Assembly (NCBI RefSeq): GCF_016806835.2
Contig: NZ_CP086111.1
Coordinates: 1,347,001 to 1,411,000 of the forward strand
Direction of reading: 5' to 3'
Length of the DNA stretch: 64,000 bases
DNA from: Skermanella rosea
Lineage (GTDB): Bacteria > Pseudomonadota > Alphaproteobacteria > Azospirillales > Azospirillaceae
Position 1 is the first letter of the stretch. Every line of letters begins with the position of its first letter. The position numbers and the translations under genes are program-made. Below the pieces are notes generated by a model. That model was not told where the DNA came from. It made no database searches and saw nothing but the letters and a program-made list of their open reading frames with translations. Positions 25,241-33,103 of the stretch are shown piece by piece.

Positions 25241-27423
25241 CGGTCAACGCTCCCGAGCGTGTGGGTGGAATGGAGGCGGGGCCATTTGCGCTCGAACCCC
25301 CAGCGGTCGACGAGGCCGCCGGTCTGGAGCCAGTATTCCTGGGCCTGGTCGCGCGGGCCCTCGTCCAGGGCGATCAGCTCGACCGTCGGCAGCCACAGGC
25401 AGGCATGGCCGGCGGCGCGCAGCTTCAGGCAGAAATCCACGCCCTTGTAGTCGGAGCCGACGAAGTCCCGGCTGAACCCGCCGGCTTCCAGGAAGGCGGC
25501 GCGGGGGATCAGGGCGCAGTCGGTCGAGGCGGCCTGCACGGCCGTGATCTCGCGGCCCTTCAGCCAGTCGCGCGAATAGCCGGCATATTGCGACACCGCC
25601 GAATCGGCGCTGATCCGCTGGATGCCGGCGAACCGGATCGAGTAGTCCTCGTAGAGCAGCGTCGGGCTGAGCATGCCGGTCCTGCCGCAGGCCTTGTAGG
25701 CCCGCTCCAGCTTCGACAGCCAGCCGGCACCGGTCGGCAGCACGGAGGGCGAGAGCAGCAGCAGCATGTCGGACGCGGCGTGCCGGACCCCCTCGTCCAT
25801 CGCCTGGTAGGCGTCATGGGCATGGGGGCAGGGGATCAGTCGGATCGAGAGGCCGTAGAAGTCGGCGAAGCGCCGGAGCGACGGGGACAGCCGCTCGTGG
25901 GCGGCGGCTCCGGCCGCGATGACGATCTCGGTCCCGTCGAAGTCCCGGTCCACCGCCAGTTTCGCCAGGGTCACGTCGATGTCGTCGCGCCCGTCGGCGA
26001 CCGGGATGACGACGGACAGCCGGGGAGCTTCCGCGGCGGTGCCCATGGCGTAGGCCGGGACGGTGATCTCCGAGGCGACGGGCGTCCGGCCCGCGGCCTG
26101 GACCAGCGGACCGATGTGCCGGGAGATGATGGTCTCCGCGGCGGGGTCGTTCAGGTTGACGGCGGAGAGCAGACGGCGCAGCGCCGGCGCCGTGGCCCGG
26201 GAGGTCGGCACGGGAACGAAGGCGCAGGAATCGTCGCTCAGCGACAGTTCCAGGTAGCGCTCCGGCTGTTCGGCGCAGGCGGCGGGTTCCGGAACGAAGG
26301 CGAGGAAGCCGTGGGCGTCCTGACCGGGCACGATCCTGCCGGCGAACAGGGCGTCGGCGGCGAAGGCCTCGCTGACGTCGCGGCGGTTGGTCCGGCACCA
26401 GTCCTGGTCGAAACGCGCCGACAGCCCGATGCCCTTCAGGGTGATCGAGGAGACATGGCGGTCGGGGTCGAGCACCCAGCCCGTCACCAGGGTGCCGGCG
26501 CCGGGGACCCGGACGGCGGTGTCCAGGCCGACGCGGACCGGCAGTTCCAGCCGGCTGATCGTCTCGAATCCCTCGTACTGGGCGTTGGACAGGCGCTTCA
26601 GCGCCCGCAGGACGGCCGGTTCGCCGGTCAGCGTCGGCAGCATCGCGCGCAGGTGCGGAACCGCGCTCCGATCGGTCAGGAGCGTGCGGTTCTCGAAGAT
26701 CTCCAGGTAGCACCAGCCCTTGGCGGCCTTGTGGTAGATCCGGCGGATCGCCGGCAGGTCCAGGGCGTCGGCACCGTGCAGGACGCCCAGCACGCCGCGC
26801 GCGGTGGACGGCAGGTCGGACCGTTCGAAGCTGCCGACCGTGCTCGGGAAGGTGAGGCAGCCGTCGGTCTCCACGATCAGGTCGCGCTCGCCGGCGGCGA
26901 GGCTGAACGACCAGCCCTGCACCAGCGCGCCCAGGCCGGTCATGCAGCCGAAGATCTCGGCGAAGCCGTCGGGCTGGGCCATGGCCTGGAGGAAGGCCAG
27001 CATCAGCCGGGTCACCCGCTCCGACGGCCCGGCCTCCCCGAGCTTCGCGTGCAGGAAGTCGAACACCACCGGCATCGCCTCCGGCATGTCCTCCTTCAGG
27101 GTGGACAGAAGCGTCCAGGGATTGATCTTGATGTTCTGGATCGCCGGGATCGCGTAGCGGGTGCCCCGGTCGGCTCCCGTGATGGAGAGGCGCTGGGGCC
27201 GGATCTGCGCGATGTTGTCGAACCGCAGCAGGGCCACGAACCACTGCGAGACCTCGTCCCGGTGCCAGAAGTGCCCGTCATAGCTGCCGGCGGCGCTGCC
27301 TTCGGAGAAGCTGGCGGTTCCCGAGGTCGGCAGCGCCCGGTCGATCCAGCCGAACAGCAGCAGCGTCTTCTCGTCCACCAGGACCGCGATCTGGATGTCC
27401 GCCTTCGGGGTGATCTCTTTCAT
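25237..27423 (-). CDS. Multidomain protein with C-terminal family-2 glycosyltransferase domain (possibly inactive)
   Basis: 728 residues. About 300 N-terminal residues of unknown type are followed by a module at about 310-430 (LVTGWVLDPDRHVSS ... RRDVSEAF ... AHGFLAFVPE), then a GT2 domain from about 485 (LSVVIPVADGRDDIDVTLAK). Where active GT2s have NxD the sequence is LLLLSPSVLPTGAGW, so the metal-binding Asp is missing. The later acidic site is DYKGVDFCLK rather than the usual ED-D. It may be a catalytically altered or scaffold enzyme. The start overlaps the stop of the upstream GT4 gene, and the stop overlaps the next GT4 start. Confidence 0.85.
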   Translation of the reverse strand: MKEITPKADIQIAVLVDEKTLLLFGWIDRALPTSGTASFSEGSAAGSYDGHFWHRDEVSQWFVALLRFDNIAQIRPQRLSITGADRGTRYAIPAIQNIKINPWTLLSTLKEDMPEAMPVVFDFLHAKLGEAGPSERVTRLMLAFLQAMAQPDGFAEIFGCMTGLGALVQGWSFSLAAGERDLIVETDGCLTFPSTVGSFERSDLPSTARGVLGVLHGADALDLPAIRRIYHKAAKGWCYLEIFENRTLLTDRSAVPHLRAMLPTLTGEPAVLRALKRLSNAQYEGFETISRLELPVRVGLDTAVRVPGAGTLVTGWVLDPDRHVSSITLKGIGLSARFDQDWCRTNRRDVSEAFAADALFAGRIVPGQDAHGFLAFVPEPAACAEQPERYLELSLSDDSCAFVPVPTSRATAPALRRLLSAVNLNDPAAETIISRHIGPLVQAAGRTPVASEITVPAYAMGTAAEAPRLSVVIPVADGRDDIDVTLAKLAVDRDFDGTEIVIAAGAAAHERLSPSLRRFADFYGLSIRLIPCPHAHDAYQAMDEGVRHAASDMLLLLSPSVLPTGAGWLSKLERAYKACGRTGMLSPTLLYEDYSIRFAGIQRISADSAVSQYAGYSRDWLKGREITAVQAASTDCALIPRAAFLEAGGFSRDFVGSDYKGVDFCLKLRAAGHACLWLPTVELIALDEGPRDQAQEYWLQTGGLVDRWGFERKWPRLHSTHTLGSVDR

Positions 27424-28721
27424 CGTCGTGAACTCCGCAACGTCGCGGCTGTCGTCAGGCCGTCATAGAGGCTGCGGTGCTCGGCGGCGCTCTCGGCCAC
27501 CGTCTGCACCGGCGAAATGTTGGAGGCGAGGCGCTGCCACAGGCCCGGCAGGGTCATCGCCCTGCGCATCGCGCGCGCCAGGTCGGCTGCGTCGCCGGTC
27601 CGGAAATGCAGCCCGTCATGGTCGTCGGTCACCGCCTCGGCCATGCCGCCGATGTCGCTGCAGATCACCGGGCGGCCCTGCTGGAAGGCCTCCTGGATCA
27701 CCAGGGGGGCGTTCTCCCACCAGATCGACGGCGTGATCACCCAGTCCACCGCGTTCAGCAGCCGCGCCATCTCGTCCCGGCGGTAGGCCCCGTGGCGGAT
27801 CACCCGGCCGCCGCAGGACTTCGCCGCCTCGTCGATCTCCGCCTTGAAGGCGTCGGACTGGAACGGCATGCCGCCATGGACGTGGAGGACGAAGTCCTCG
27901 TCCTTCTCCGCGAGCATCCGCGCCGCGTCGAGCGCCACCCGGATGCCCTTGTAGGGGTTGAGATTGCCGAAATAGCCGAAGACGTTGCGCCGCGCGGGGG
28001 ACTGCCCGGCGGTGGGTGCCGCGTCCGCCGGGGCGGGAGGGCGGCCGTTGCGCAGCACGGTGATCCGGTCGGCCGGGAGGCCCCAGGCGACGTAGCGGTC
28101 GCGCAGGAAGTTGCTGGGCGAGACGAAGCGGTCGACCAGCGACAGCATGCCCTTCAGGTGTTTTTCCCGGAGCACGAACTTGTCCGGGGTGCGCTCCGGG
28201 AAGCAGCGGTGGCAGGCGTCGGGGGAGGCGCCCGGGCACAGCCGGTGGCCGTCGGTCGTGACCATCTGGCCGTCGTTGGCGCAGATCGGATAATAGTCGT
28301 GCAGGGTATAGACGATCCGCGCCCGGGGCAGCACCCGGCGGATCAGGAACAGCATCTCCACGCCCAGCAGCAGGGTGTGGTGGATATGGACGATGTCGGG
28401 CCGGAACGACTGGAGCAGCGTCGAGAGGTCGGGGACGATGCCGTGCAGGTCGATCTGGCTCTGGTAGAAGCGGTCGAAATGCCCTGCCCACAGGACCAGC
28501 TCGTCCGAGCTGCGGCCGACCGTCTGGAAGTTGGTGCCCGGCTTCTGGTCGCGGTGGACCTTGTTGGTGCAGGCGAGGAACATCGCCTCGATCCCGTCCA
28601 CGTCCTTCATGTGGCGGAACAGGTCGTGGGCGAAGATCTCCGTCCCGCCGGGATGGAAGCTCGGATGGTTGTGGCAGACGAACAGGACGCGCGGGGCGGG
28701 GCGGGACCGGGACGACGTCAT
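27420..28721 (-). CDS. Glycosyltransferase family 4 protein (paralogue of the 24-kb GT4)
   Basis: 433 residues. The ATG at 28721 overlaps the stop of the methyltransferase gene (ATGA). The in-frame extension upstream to 29231 is only an overlapping shadow. The N-terminus VLFVCHNHPSFHPGGTEIFA and the C-terminal PSIWWENAPLVIQEAFQQGR are GT-B/GT4 hallmarks. It shares the Cx7Cx2C insertion (CPGASPDACHRC) and the following VSPSNFLRDRYVAWGLP with the 23.9-25.2 kb GT4, so the two arose by duplication. Probably adds sequential sugars to the same glycan. Confidence 0.92.
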   Translation of the reverse strand: MTSSRSRPAPRVLFVCHNHPSFHPGGTEIFAHDLFRHMKDVDGIEAMFLACTNKVHRDQKPGTNFQTVGRSSDELVLWAGHFDRFYQSQIDLHGIVPDLSTLLQSFRPDIVHIHHTLLLGVEMLFLIRRVLPRARIVYTLHDYYPICANDGQMVTTDGHRLCPGASPDACHRCFPERTPDKFVLREKHLKGMLSLVDRFVSPSNFLRDRYVAWGLPADRITVLRNGRPPAPADAAPTAGQSPARRNVFGYFGNLNPYKGIRVALDAARMLAEKDEDFVLHVHGGMPFQSDAFKAEIDEAAKSCGGRVIRHGAYRRDEMARLLNAVDWVITPSIWWENAPLVIQEAFQQGRPVICSDIGGMAEAVTDDHDGLHFRTGDAADLARAMRRAMTLPGLWQRLASNISPVQTVAESAAEHRSLYDGLTTAATLRSSRR

Positions 28722-29608
28722 GGCAGGGCGGCCTTTTCCAGCACCAGCAGATCCTGGTAGCTGACCGCGTTGGTCCGGCCGCACCAGGTGCCGTAGACGG
28801 TCGGCCGGGCCGGCTTCAGCCCGACCGAGGCGAAGAGGTCGAGCAGGAACGCCTCGTCGTGGGCGACCGCGGCCGAGGGGATCGCCGGGTCGGCCAGCCA
28901 GGTCGGGCCTTCCGCGTCCGGGTCGAAGGCCAGGCGCCGGTCGCCGCCGCGCAGGCCCTCGCGGGCGACATCGTTCATCAGGAACAGGCTGAGGAAGCAG
29001 CGTCCGCCAGGGCGCAGCAGGCGGCTGATCTCCCAGGCGTAGGCCAGGGCCTCGGCCGCCTGGAGATGGGTCAGCACGGAGGTCAGCAGCACGAAGTCGA
29101 AGCCCTGGTCGCGGAACGGCAGGGTGACGGCGGTCGGCTCGATCCGGCCCTGCGGATTGTACAGGTCGTTGGCCACGTCCATGTGGTGGAACCGGAACGC
29201 CGGATAGGCCGGGGTGATCGCGCGGGCACACCAGGCGATGCCGTCCGGCACCACGTCCATGCCGTCATAGGTGCCGTCCGTCAGGTACTGGGTCAGCGGC
29301 AGCGCCATGCGGCCGATGCCGCAGCCGATCTCCAGCACGCGGTCGGCCGGGCGCAGGTCGCCCAGCTTGACGAAATGCTTCAGGAACTCGGCCCCGATGG
29401 CGCGGAAATCGCCGTCGCCGACGAAGACGTTCTCCGGCGGGGGAACCGGCATGAAGCGGTTGCGGACGATCTGCTCGCACAGCCAGTCGATCCGCTGGGC
29501 GTCCCGCACGTCCTGGCGGACCAGCAGCTTGATCACGCGCTGGTTGGCGGGGACGGGGGTGGTCTGGGCGGGAACGGACGACGGGAGGATGGGTTGGGGC
29601 GTGCTCAT
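28718..29608 (-). CDS. Class I SAM-dependent methyltransferase
   Basis: 296 residues from ATG 29608, whose first bases overlap the stop of the upstream GT2. The SAM-binding motif is VLEIGCGIGRMALPL near residue 92, followed by YDGMDVVPDGIAW and DFVLLTSVLTHLQ. These are typical of small-molecule or sugar methyltransferases. In a chain of glycosyltransferases the likely substrate is a glycan or its nucleotide-sugar/lipid-linked precursor. The N-terminal ~40 residues are Pro/Gln-rich and probably disordered. Confidence 0.88.
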   Translation of the reverse strand: MSTPQPILPSSVPAQTTPVPANQRVIKLLVRQDVRDAQRIDWLCEQIVRNRFMPVPPPENVFVGDGDFRAIGAEFLKHFVKLGDLRPADRVLEIGCGIGRMALPLTQYLTDGTYDGMDVVPDGIAWCARAITPAYPAFRFHHMDVANDLYNPQGRIEPTAVTLPFRDQGFDFVLLTSVLTHLQAAEALAYAWEISRLLRPGGRCFLSLFLMNDVAREGLRGGDRRLAFDPDAEGPTWLADPAIPSAAVAHDEAFLLDLFASVGLKPARPTVYGTWCGRTNAVSYQDLLVLEKAALP

Positions 29609-31884
29609 GCTGCCGTAGTCTTTCTGCTGCGGTTGCGGCGGCGGGCCAAGGGACGGGGGGAGTCTTCGGCCGGCCAGTCCCGGCCCATCAGGTCTTCCAT
29701 CAGGCCGGACCAGCGGCCGGCATGGAGCCAGGCGTTGTATTCGGAGGCGACGCCGCGGGTGTAGCCGGCATGGCGGCTGATCGACTGGCGCTCCAGGTGG
29801 TAGAGCTCGACCGCCGGCACGTACCGGATCGCGCGGCCGGACGCCCGGACCTTGAGGCACAGGTCCGAGTCCTCGTAGTCGCCGATGATGTAGTCGGTGG
29901 TGAAGCCGCCGACCTCGCGGAAGACGTCGGCCGGCATCAGCAGGCAGGCCCCGGTGACGCCGGGGACCGCGCGGGGCACGCAGGCGGGGGCGAAGTCGCG
30001 CGGCATGCCCTTGTGATAGTGCTGGTTGATCCAGCGTCCGCGGTAGTCGCGGCCGAAGAACAGCCCGGCATGCTGGAGCGAATCATCCTCGAACAGCAGC
30101 TTCGGGCCGACGGCGCCGGTATCCGGCGACGCCTCCAGCGCCGCGACGAGCCGCGGCAGCCAGCCGGGCCGGTCGGGGATCACGTCGGAATTGAGGAACA
30201 GCAGGTGCCGGCCGCGCGCGACCGCGGCGCCCGCGTTGTTGGAGGTGGAGTAGCCGTGGTTGGCGGCGTTCACCACCAGGGTCAGAGGCAGCGCGTAGAG
30301 CCCGTGGAGTCCGTGCAGGTAGTGGCGCAACTCGTCGCGCTGCTCCGGGCTGTCGAGCACCAGGATGATCTCGGCCCCGTCCGCCATGGCCGGGTCGATC
30401 GCGAAGGCGGCGAGCTGGAAGCGCAGGAATTCCAGGTTGCGGTAGAGCGGGATCACCACCGACACCGCGGGATCGGCGACCGGAGTCCCGTAGCGGAAGG
30501 CCTCCGGGGCGGGAACCTCCGCCGTCATGGCGGCGTGGATCGGCGCCACGGCCGGGGCGATGCAGGTCTCCAGTGCCGCCTGGGTGACGAAGGGCGGGGG
30601 CATGCTGCCCAGCACGGCGGCGCGCACGTCGGCCGGGTTGAGCGGGCGGGGCGGCGGCACGATCTCGATCCGGCCGCCCGAGCGGAGCAGCAGCTCGCAC
30701 CGGTACTGGAGCGCCGGGGCCGGGTCGGGCGTGCCGGGGATCCAGGCGGCGAACCCGGCGGGCGAGGCCGACTTGTACATGGCCGCGACGTCCTCGCGCG
30801 GGAAGCGGTGGGGCAATGCTGCGAGGGTGCGCCGGTCGCCGAAGGGCGAGGTGATCCGCAGCTGCTCGACCATGCCGTGGGGATCGTGCAGCCAGCCGGC
30901 CAGGAACAGCCCGCCGTCGCCGGTCGACACGGCGACGTCGATGTCGCCGCCGACCGGCCGGTCCGCCGCCGCCACGTGGCGGCGGGGTAGGGGCATCAGC
31001 ACCTGGAACTCGCCCACGGCGGCCGCGGCCTGGGGCTCGTCGGCGGCGCGGAGCGCCAGCGCCCGGAGGACGTGGTCGCGGAGATACTGCGGGCACGGCT
31101 GGCGCCGTTCCAGCCATTCGAGCAGGGTCGGGAGGTCCGCCGGGGATGCCGCGACGGTGCGGCAGGCGAGGCCGCCGCAGCCGAGCAGGACGACCAGCGT
31201 CTCCGCACCGCACAGCGCCCGGTCCATCACCAGGTGGAGGGGCAGGCGGGCGCGCTTGTCCGGCACGGTGCCGACCGCGGGCGCGACCTCCAGCCGGCGC
31301 ATGCCGCCCGGGGTGATCACGACGGTCGCGGCGATCTCGCCGAACCCGGCCGAGACGCTGCCCTCGCACAGGGCGAGCTGCCGGGTCGGGGCGCAGCGGA
31401 CCGTCAGGGAGGAGGGATTGGGCGACAGCTCCAGGATCAGCCGGCGGCACAGAAGGGCGAACCGCCCGTCGTTCTGCAGGCTGAAGGCGCTGCGGCAGAA
31501 ATCCAGCAGCAGGCGGACCACGCGCAGGCGGGCGGCGCCGTCCAGGCCGCTCATCAGCAGGGCCGCGTCGAATTCGGTCCGGTCGGCGGAGTGGGACGTC
31601 GCGACCAGGCGGGAGGCTTCGTTCCGGAACGAGACGGTCCCGACGTCGGCCGGGCAGCGAAGCACCGCGATGCTCCGCTCCCCGCCCCAGGCGGTCGGCA
31701 CGGTCAGCAGGGTGTAGGGGCGCGGCACGTCCGCCCCGTCGATCGAGGGAACGATGCGGCCGGACCGGCCCGGCGCGGCGGTTTCCCAGACCGCCATGAC
31801 GAAGTCGCCGCCGACGCCGTGCAGGCGGGCGGTGGGAACGGCGGCGTCGGGATGGAGGGCCAGGACCGTCGGGAGCATCGGCAT
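29605..31884 (-). CDS. Multidomain protein with C-terminal family-2 glycosyltransferase domain
   Basis: 759 residues from ATG 31884; the frame continues to TTG 31959 and the true start is uncertain because no clear ribosome-binding site is seen. The N-terminal ~330 residues are unclassified. A module follows (LFLAGWLHDPHGMVEQLRIT ... FPREDVAAMY ... AGFAAWIPG) like that in the 25.2-27.4 kb protein. The GT2 domain starts about residue 475 (VSVVIPLYRNLEFLRFQLAA), with LNSDVIPDRPGW as the DxD-type site and DYEDSDLCLK as the later acidic motif, so it is probably active. It lies 79 bp downstream of the RTX gene. Confidence 0.88.
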   Translation of the reverse strand: MPMLPTVLALHPDAAVPTARLHGVGGDFVMAVWETAAPGRSGRIVPSIDGADVPRPYTLLTVPTAWGGERSIAVLRCPADVGTVSFRNEASRLVATSHSADRTEFDAALLMSGLDGAARLRVVRLLLDFCRSAFSLQNDGRFALLCRRLILELSPNPSSLTVRCAPTRQLALCEGSVSAGFGEIAATVVITPGGMRRLEVAPAVGTVPDKRARLPLHLVMDRALCGAETLVVLLGCGGLACRTVAASPADLPTLLEWLERRQPCPQYLRDHVLRALALRAADEPQAAAAVGEFQVLMPLPRRHVAAADRPVGGDIDVAVSTGDGGLFLAGWLHDPHGMVEQLRITSPFGDRRTLAALPHRFPREDVAAMYKSASPAGFAAWIPGTPDPAPALQYRCELLLRSGGRIEIVPPPRPLNPADVRAAVLGSMPPPFVTQAALETCIAPAVAPIHAAMTAEVPAPEAFRYGTPVADPAVSVVIPLYRNLEFLRFQLAAFAIDPAMADGAEIILVLDSPEQRDELRHYLHGLHGLYALPLTLVVNAANHGYSTSNNAGAAVARGRHLLFLNSDVIPDRPGWLPRLVAALEASPDTGAVGPKLLFEDDSLQHAGLFFGRDYRGRWINQHYHKGMPRDFAPACVPRAVPGVTGACLLMPADVFREVGGFTTDYIIGDYEDSDLCLKVRASGRAIRYVPAVELYHLERQSISRHAGYTRGVASEYNAWLHAGRWSGLMEDLMGRDWPAEDSPRPLARRRNRSRKTTAA

Positions 31885-31932
31885 CCGTGGAGTGTCAGGA
31901 GGGGTGGGATCGCGATGGCGCCGGGGGAAGCT

Positions 31933-31954
31933 GCGGCGGCCCGGAAGCCGCCGC
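31933..31954 (-). promoter_or_regulatory. Stem-loop between the RTX gene and the glycosyltransferase chain
   Basis: GCGGCGGC (31933-31940) and GCCGCCGC (31947-31954) form an 8-bp GC hairpin with a 6-nt loop, 9 bp beyond the RTX stop codon on the minus strand. There is no T-run, so it may only attenuate. It would let the RTX structural gene be expressed above the downstream glycosyltransferases (inference). Confidence 0.5.
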
Positions 31955-31963
31955 GGCAAGCCC

Positions 31964-32839
31964 TTAGCTGATCACGAAGAAGGCGTTCGGGTTGTTCTGG
32001 ACGTCCTCGGCGTTGACGTTCATCAGGGTGATGGTGTCGCCGTTGCCCAGGTCGACGACCGCGTTGCCGCCGGCGTCGAGCACCCGCGCCGCCATGTCGG
32101 CCGCGCTGGAGATGTCCAGGCCGTTGATGTTGCGGGCGATCTGCAAGATGTCCTCGCCGGCCTTGAAGTCCATCACGACGTCCTGGCCGCCGCCGCCGGT
32201 GAAGACGAAGGTGTCGCTCTCCGAGCCGCCGGTCAGGGTGTCGTTGCCCGCGCCGCCGTTGATGATGTCTTTGCCGGAACCGCCGAAGATGACGTCGTCG
32301 CCGGCCCCGCCGAACAGCACGTCGCTGCCGCTGTCGCCGCGGATGATGTCGTTGCCGTCGCCGCCCATGATGATGTCGTTGCCGGCGCCGCCCGACAGGG
32401 TGTCGTTGCCGGCGCCGCCGTCGATCACGTCGTGGCCCGCTCCGCCGTTGACGATGTCGTTGCCGTCGCCGCCGGTGATCACGTCGTCGCCCGGGCCGCC
32501 GTCGATGATGTCGTTGCCCGTGCCGCCGTCGATGATGTCGTTTCCGGCGCCGCCGGTGACGATGTCGTCGCCGGCCCCGCCCTGGAGCACGTCGCTGCCG
32601 GCGCCGCCGAGCAGGGTGTCGTTGCCCTCTCCGCCGAACAGCGTGTCGTTGCCGGCGCCGCCGTCGAGCAGGTCGCTGCCCTCTCCGCCGAACAGCATGT
32701 CGCTGCCGGTTCCGCCGAAGATCTGGTCGTCGCCGCCTTCGCCCATGAGGATGTCGTTGCCGCCGCCGCCGAAGACCACGTCGGCATCGGCCGAGCCGGT
32801 CAGGTAATCGTCGTAGGAGCCACCGGGAAGGGTTGCCAT
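31964..32839 (-). CDS. RTX calcium-binding protein, almost entirely repeats
   Basis: 291 residues. After about 22 N-terminal residues come roughly 21 consecutive GGxGxDxLx nonapeptides (about residues 24-212), which fold as a Ca2+-loaded beta-roll outside the cell. The last ~80 residues (DTFVFTGGGGQDVVMDFKAG ... NAFFVIS) are the usual uncleaved type I secretion signal region. No catalytic or adhesive domain is visible. GGAGG precedes the ATG. Type I secretion genes lie 1.5-4.6 kb upstream on the same strand, so it is the likely substrate of that exporter. It may be a surface layer or matrix component. Confidence 0.92.
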   Translation of the reverse strand: MATLPGGSYDDYLTGSADADVVFGGGGNDILMGEGGDDQIFGGTGSDMLFGGEGSDLLDGGAGNDTLFGGEGNDTLLGGAGSDVLQGGAGDDIVTGGAGNDIIDGGTGNDIIDGGPGDDVITGGDGNDIVNGGAGHDVIDGGAGNDTLSGGAGNDIIMGGDGNDIIRGDSGSDVLFGGAGDDVIFGGSGKDIINGGAGNDTLTGGSESDTFVFTGGGGQDVVMDFKAGEDILQIARNINGLDISSAADMAARVLDAGGNAVVDLGNGDTITLMNVNAEDVQNNPNAFFVIS

Positions 32840-33103
32840 ATCAAGCCTCCAGTAAAGGGATCAGCGAAGCATTGTTTCCATGCTCTCGATAGGAGGAAAC
32901 TAGCGCTCCAAATGTTAATCGAAGGTTAAATTTGGTTCTCTGTCGCAACTTTGTACCGAGACTAAAATAAGCTTTGGAAATACTCAAGCTCAGATTTGTA
33001 AATTCATAATCCTTTACTTTTAAAGGGGTGCTCAACAGCATGCGAATTGGTTAGAAAATCGAAGCAATAAAGCGTGATTCATTGTTTCCCCTTTAAGACG
33101 GGG
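32840..33103 (-). promoter_or_regulatory. AT-rich upstream region of the RTX gene
   Basis: 264 bp with a much lower GC content than its surroundings (for example TTAATCGAAGGTTAAATTTGG around 32912-32935 and CTTTACTTTTAAAGGGG near 33011-33028). No gene is seen. It separates the secretion/GT operon from the RTX gene and probably holds the RTX promoter. No specific -35/-10 pair is convincing. Confidence 0.5.

Noticed and set aside
25261-27468. 735-codon plus-strand frame opposite the GT2-like gene
   Set aside because: Composition typical of antisense shadows; the minus-strand frame carries a GT2 domain and ATGA couplings.
31992-32807. Pro/Ser-rich frame opposite the RTX gene
   Set aside because: It is the reverse complement of Gly/Asp repeats, so the apparent repeat protein is an artefact.
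32840-33103. AT-rich island before the RTX gene as an insertion scar or horizontally acquired DNA
   Set aside because: No terminal repeats, target duplication or transposase remains are seen. A promoter region is the simpler explanation.
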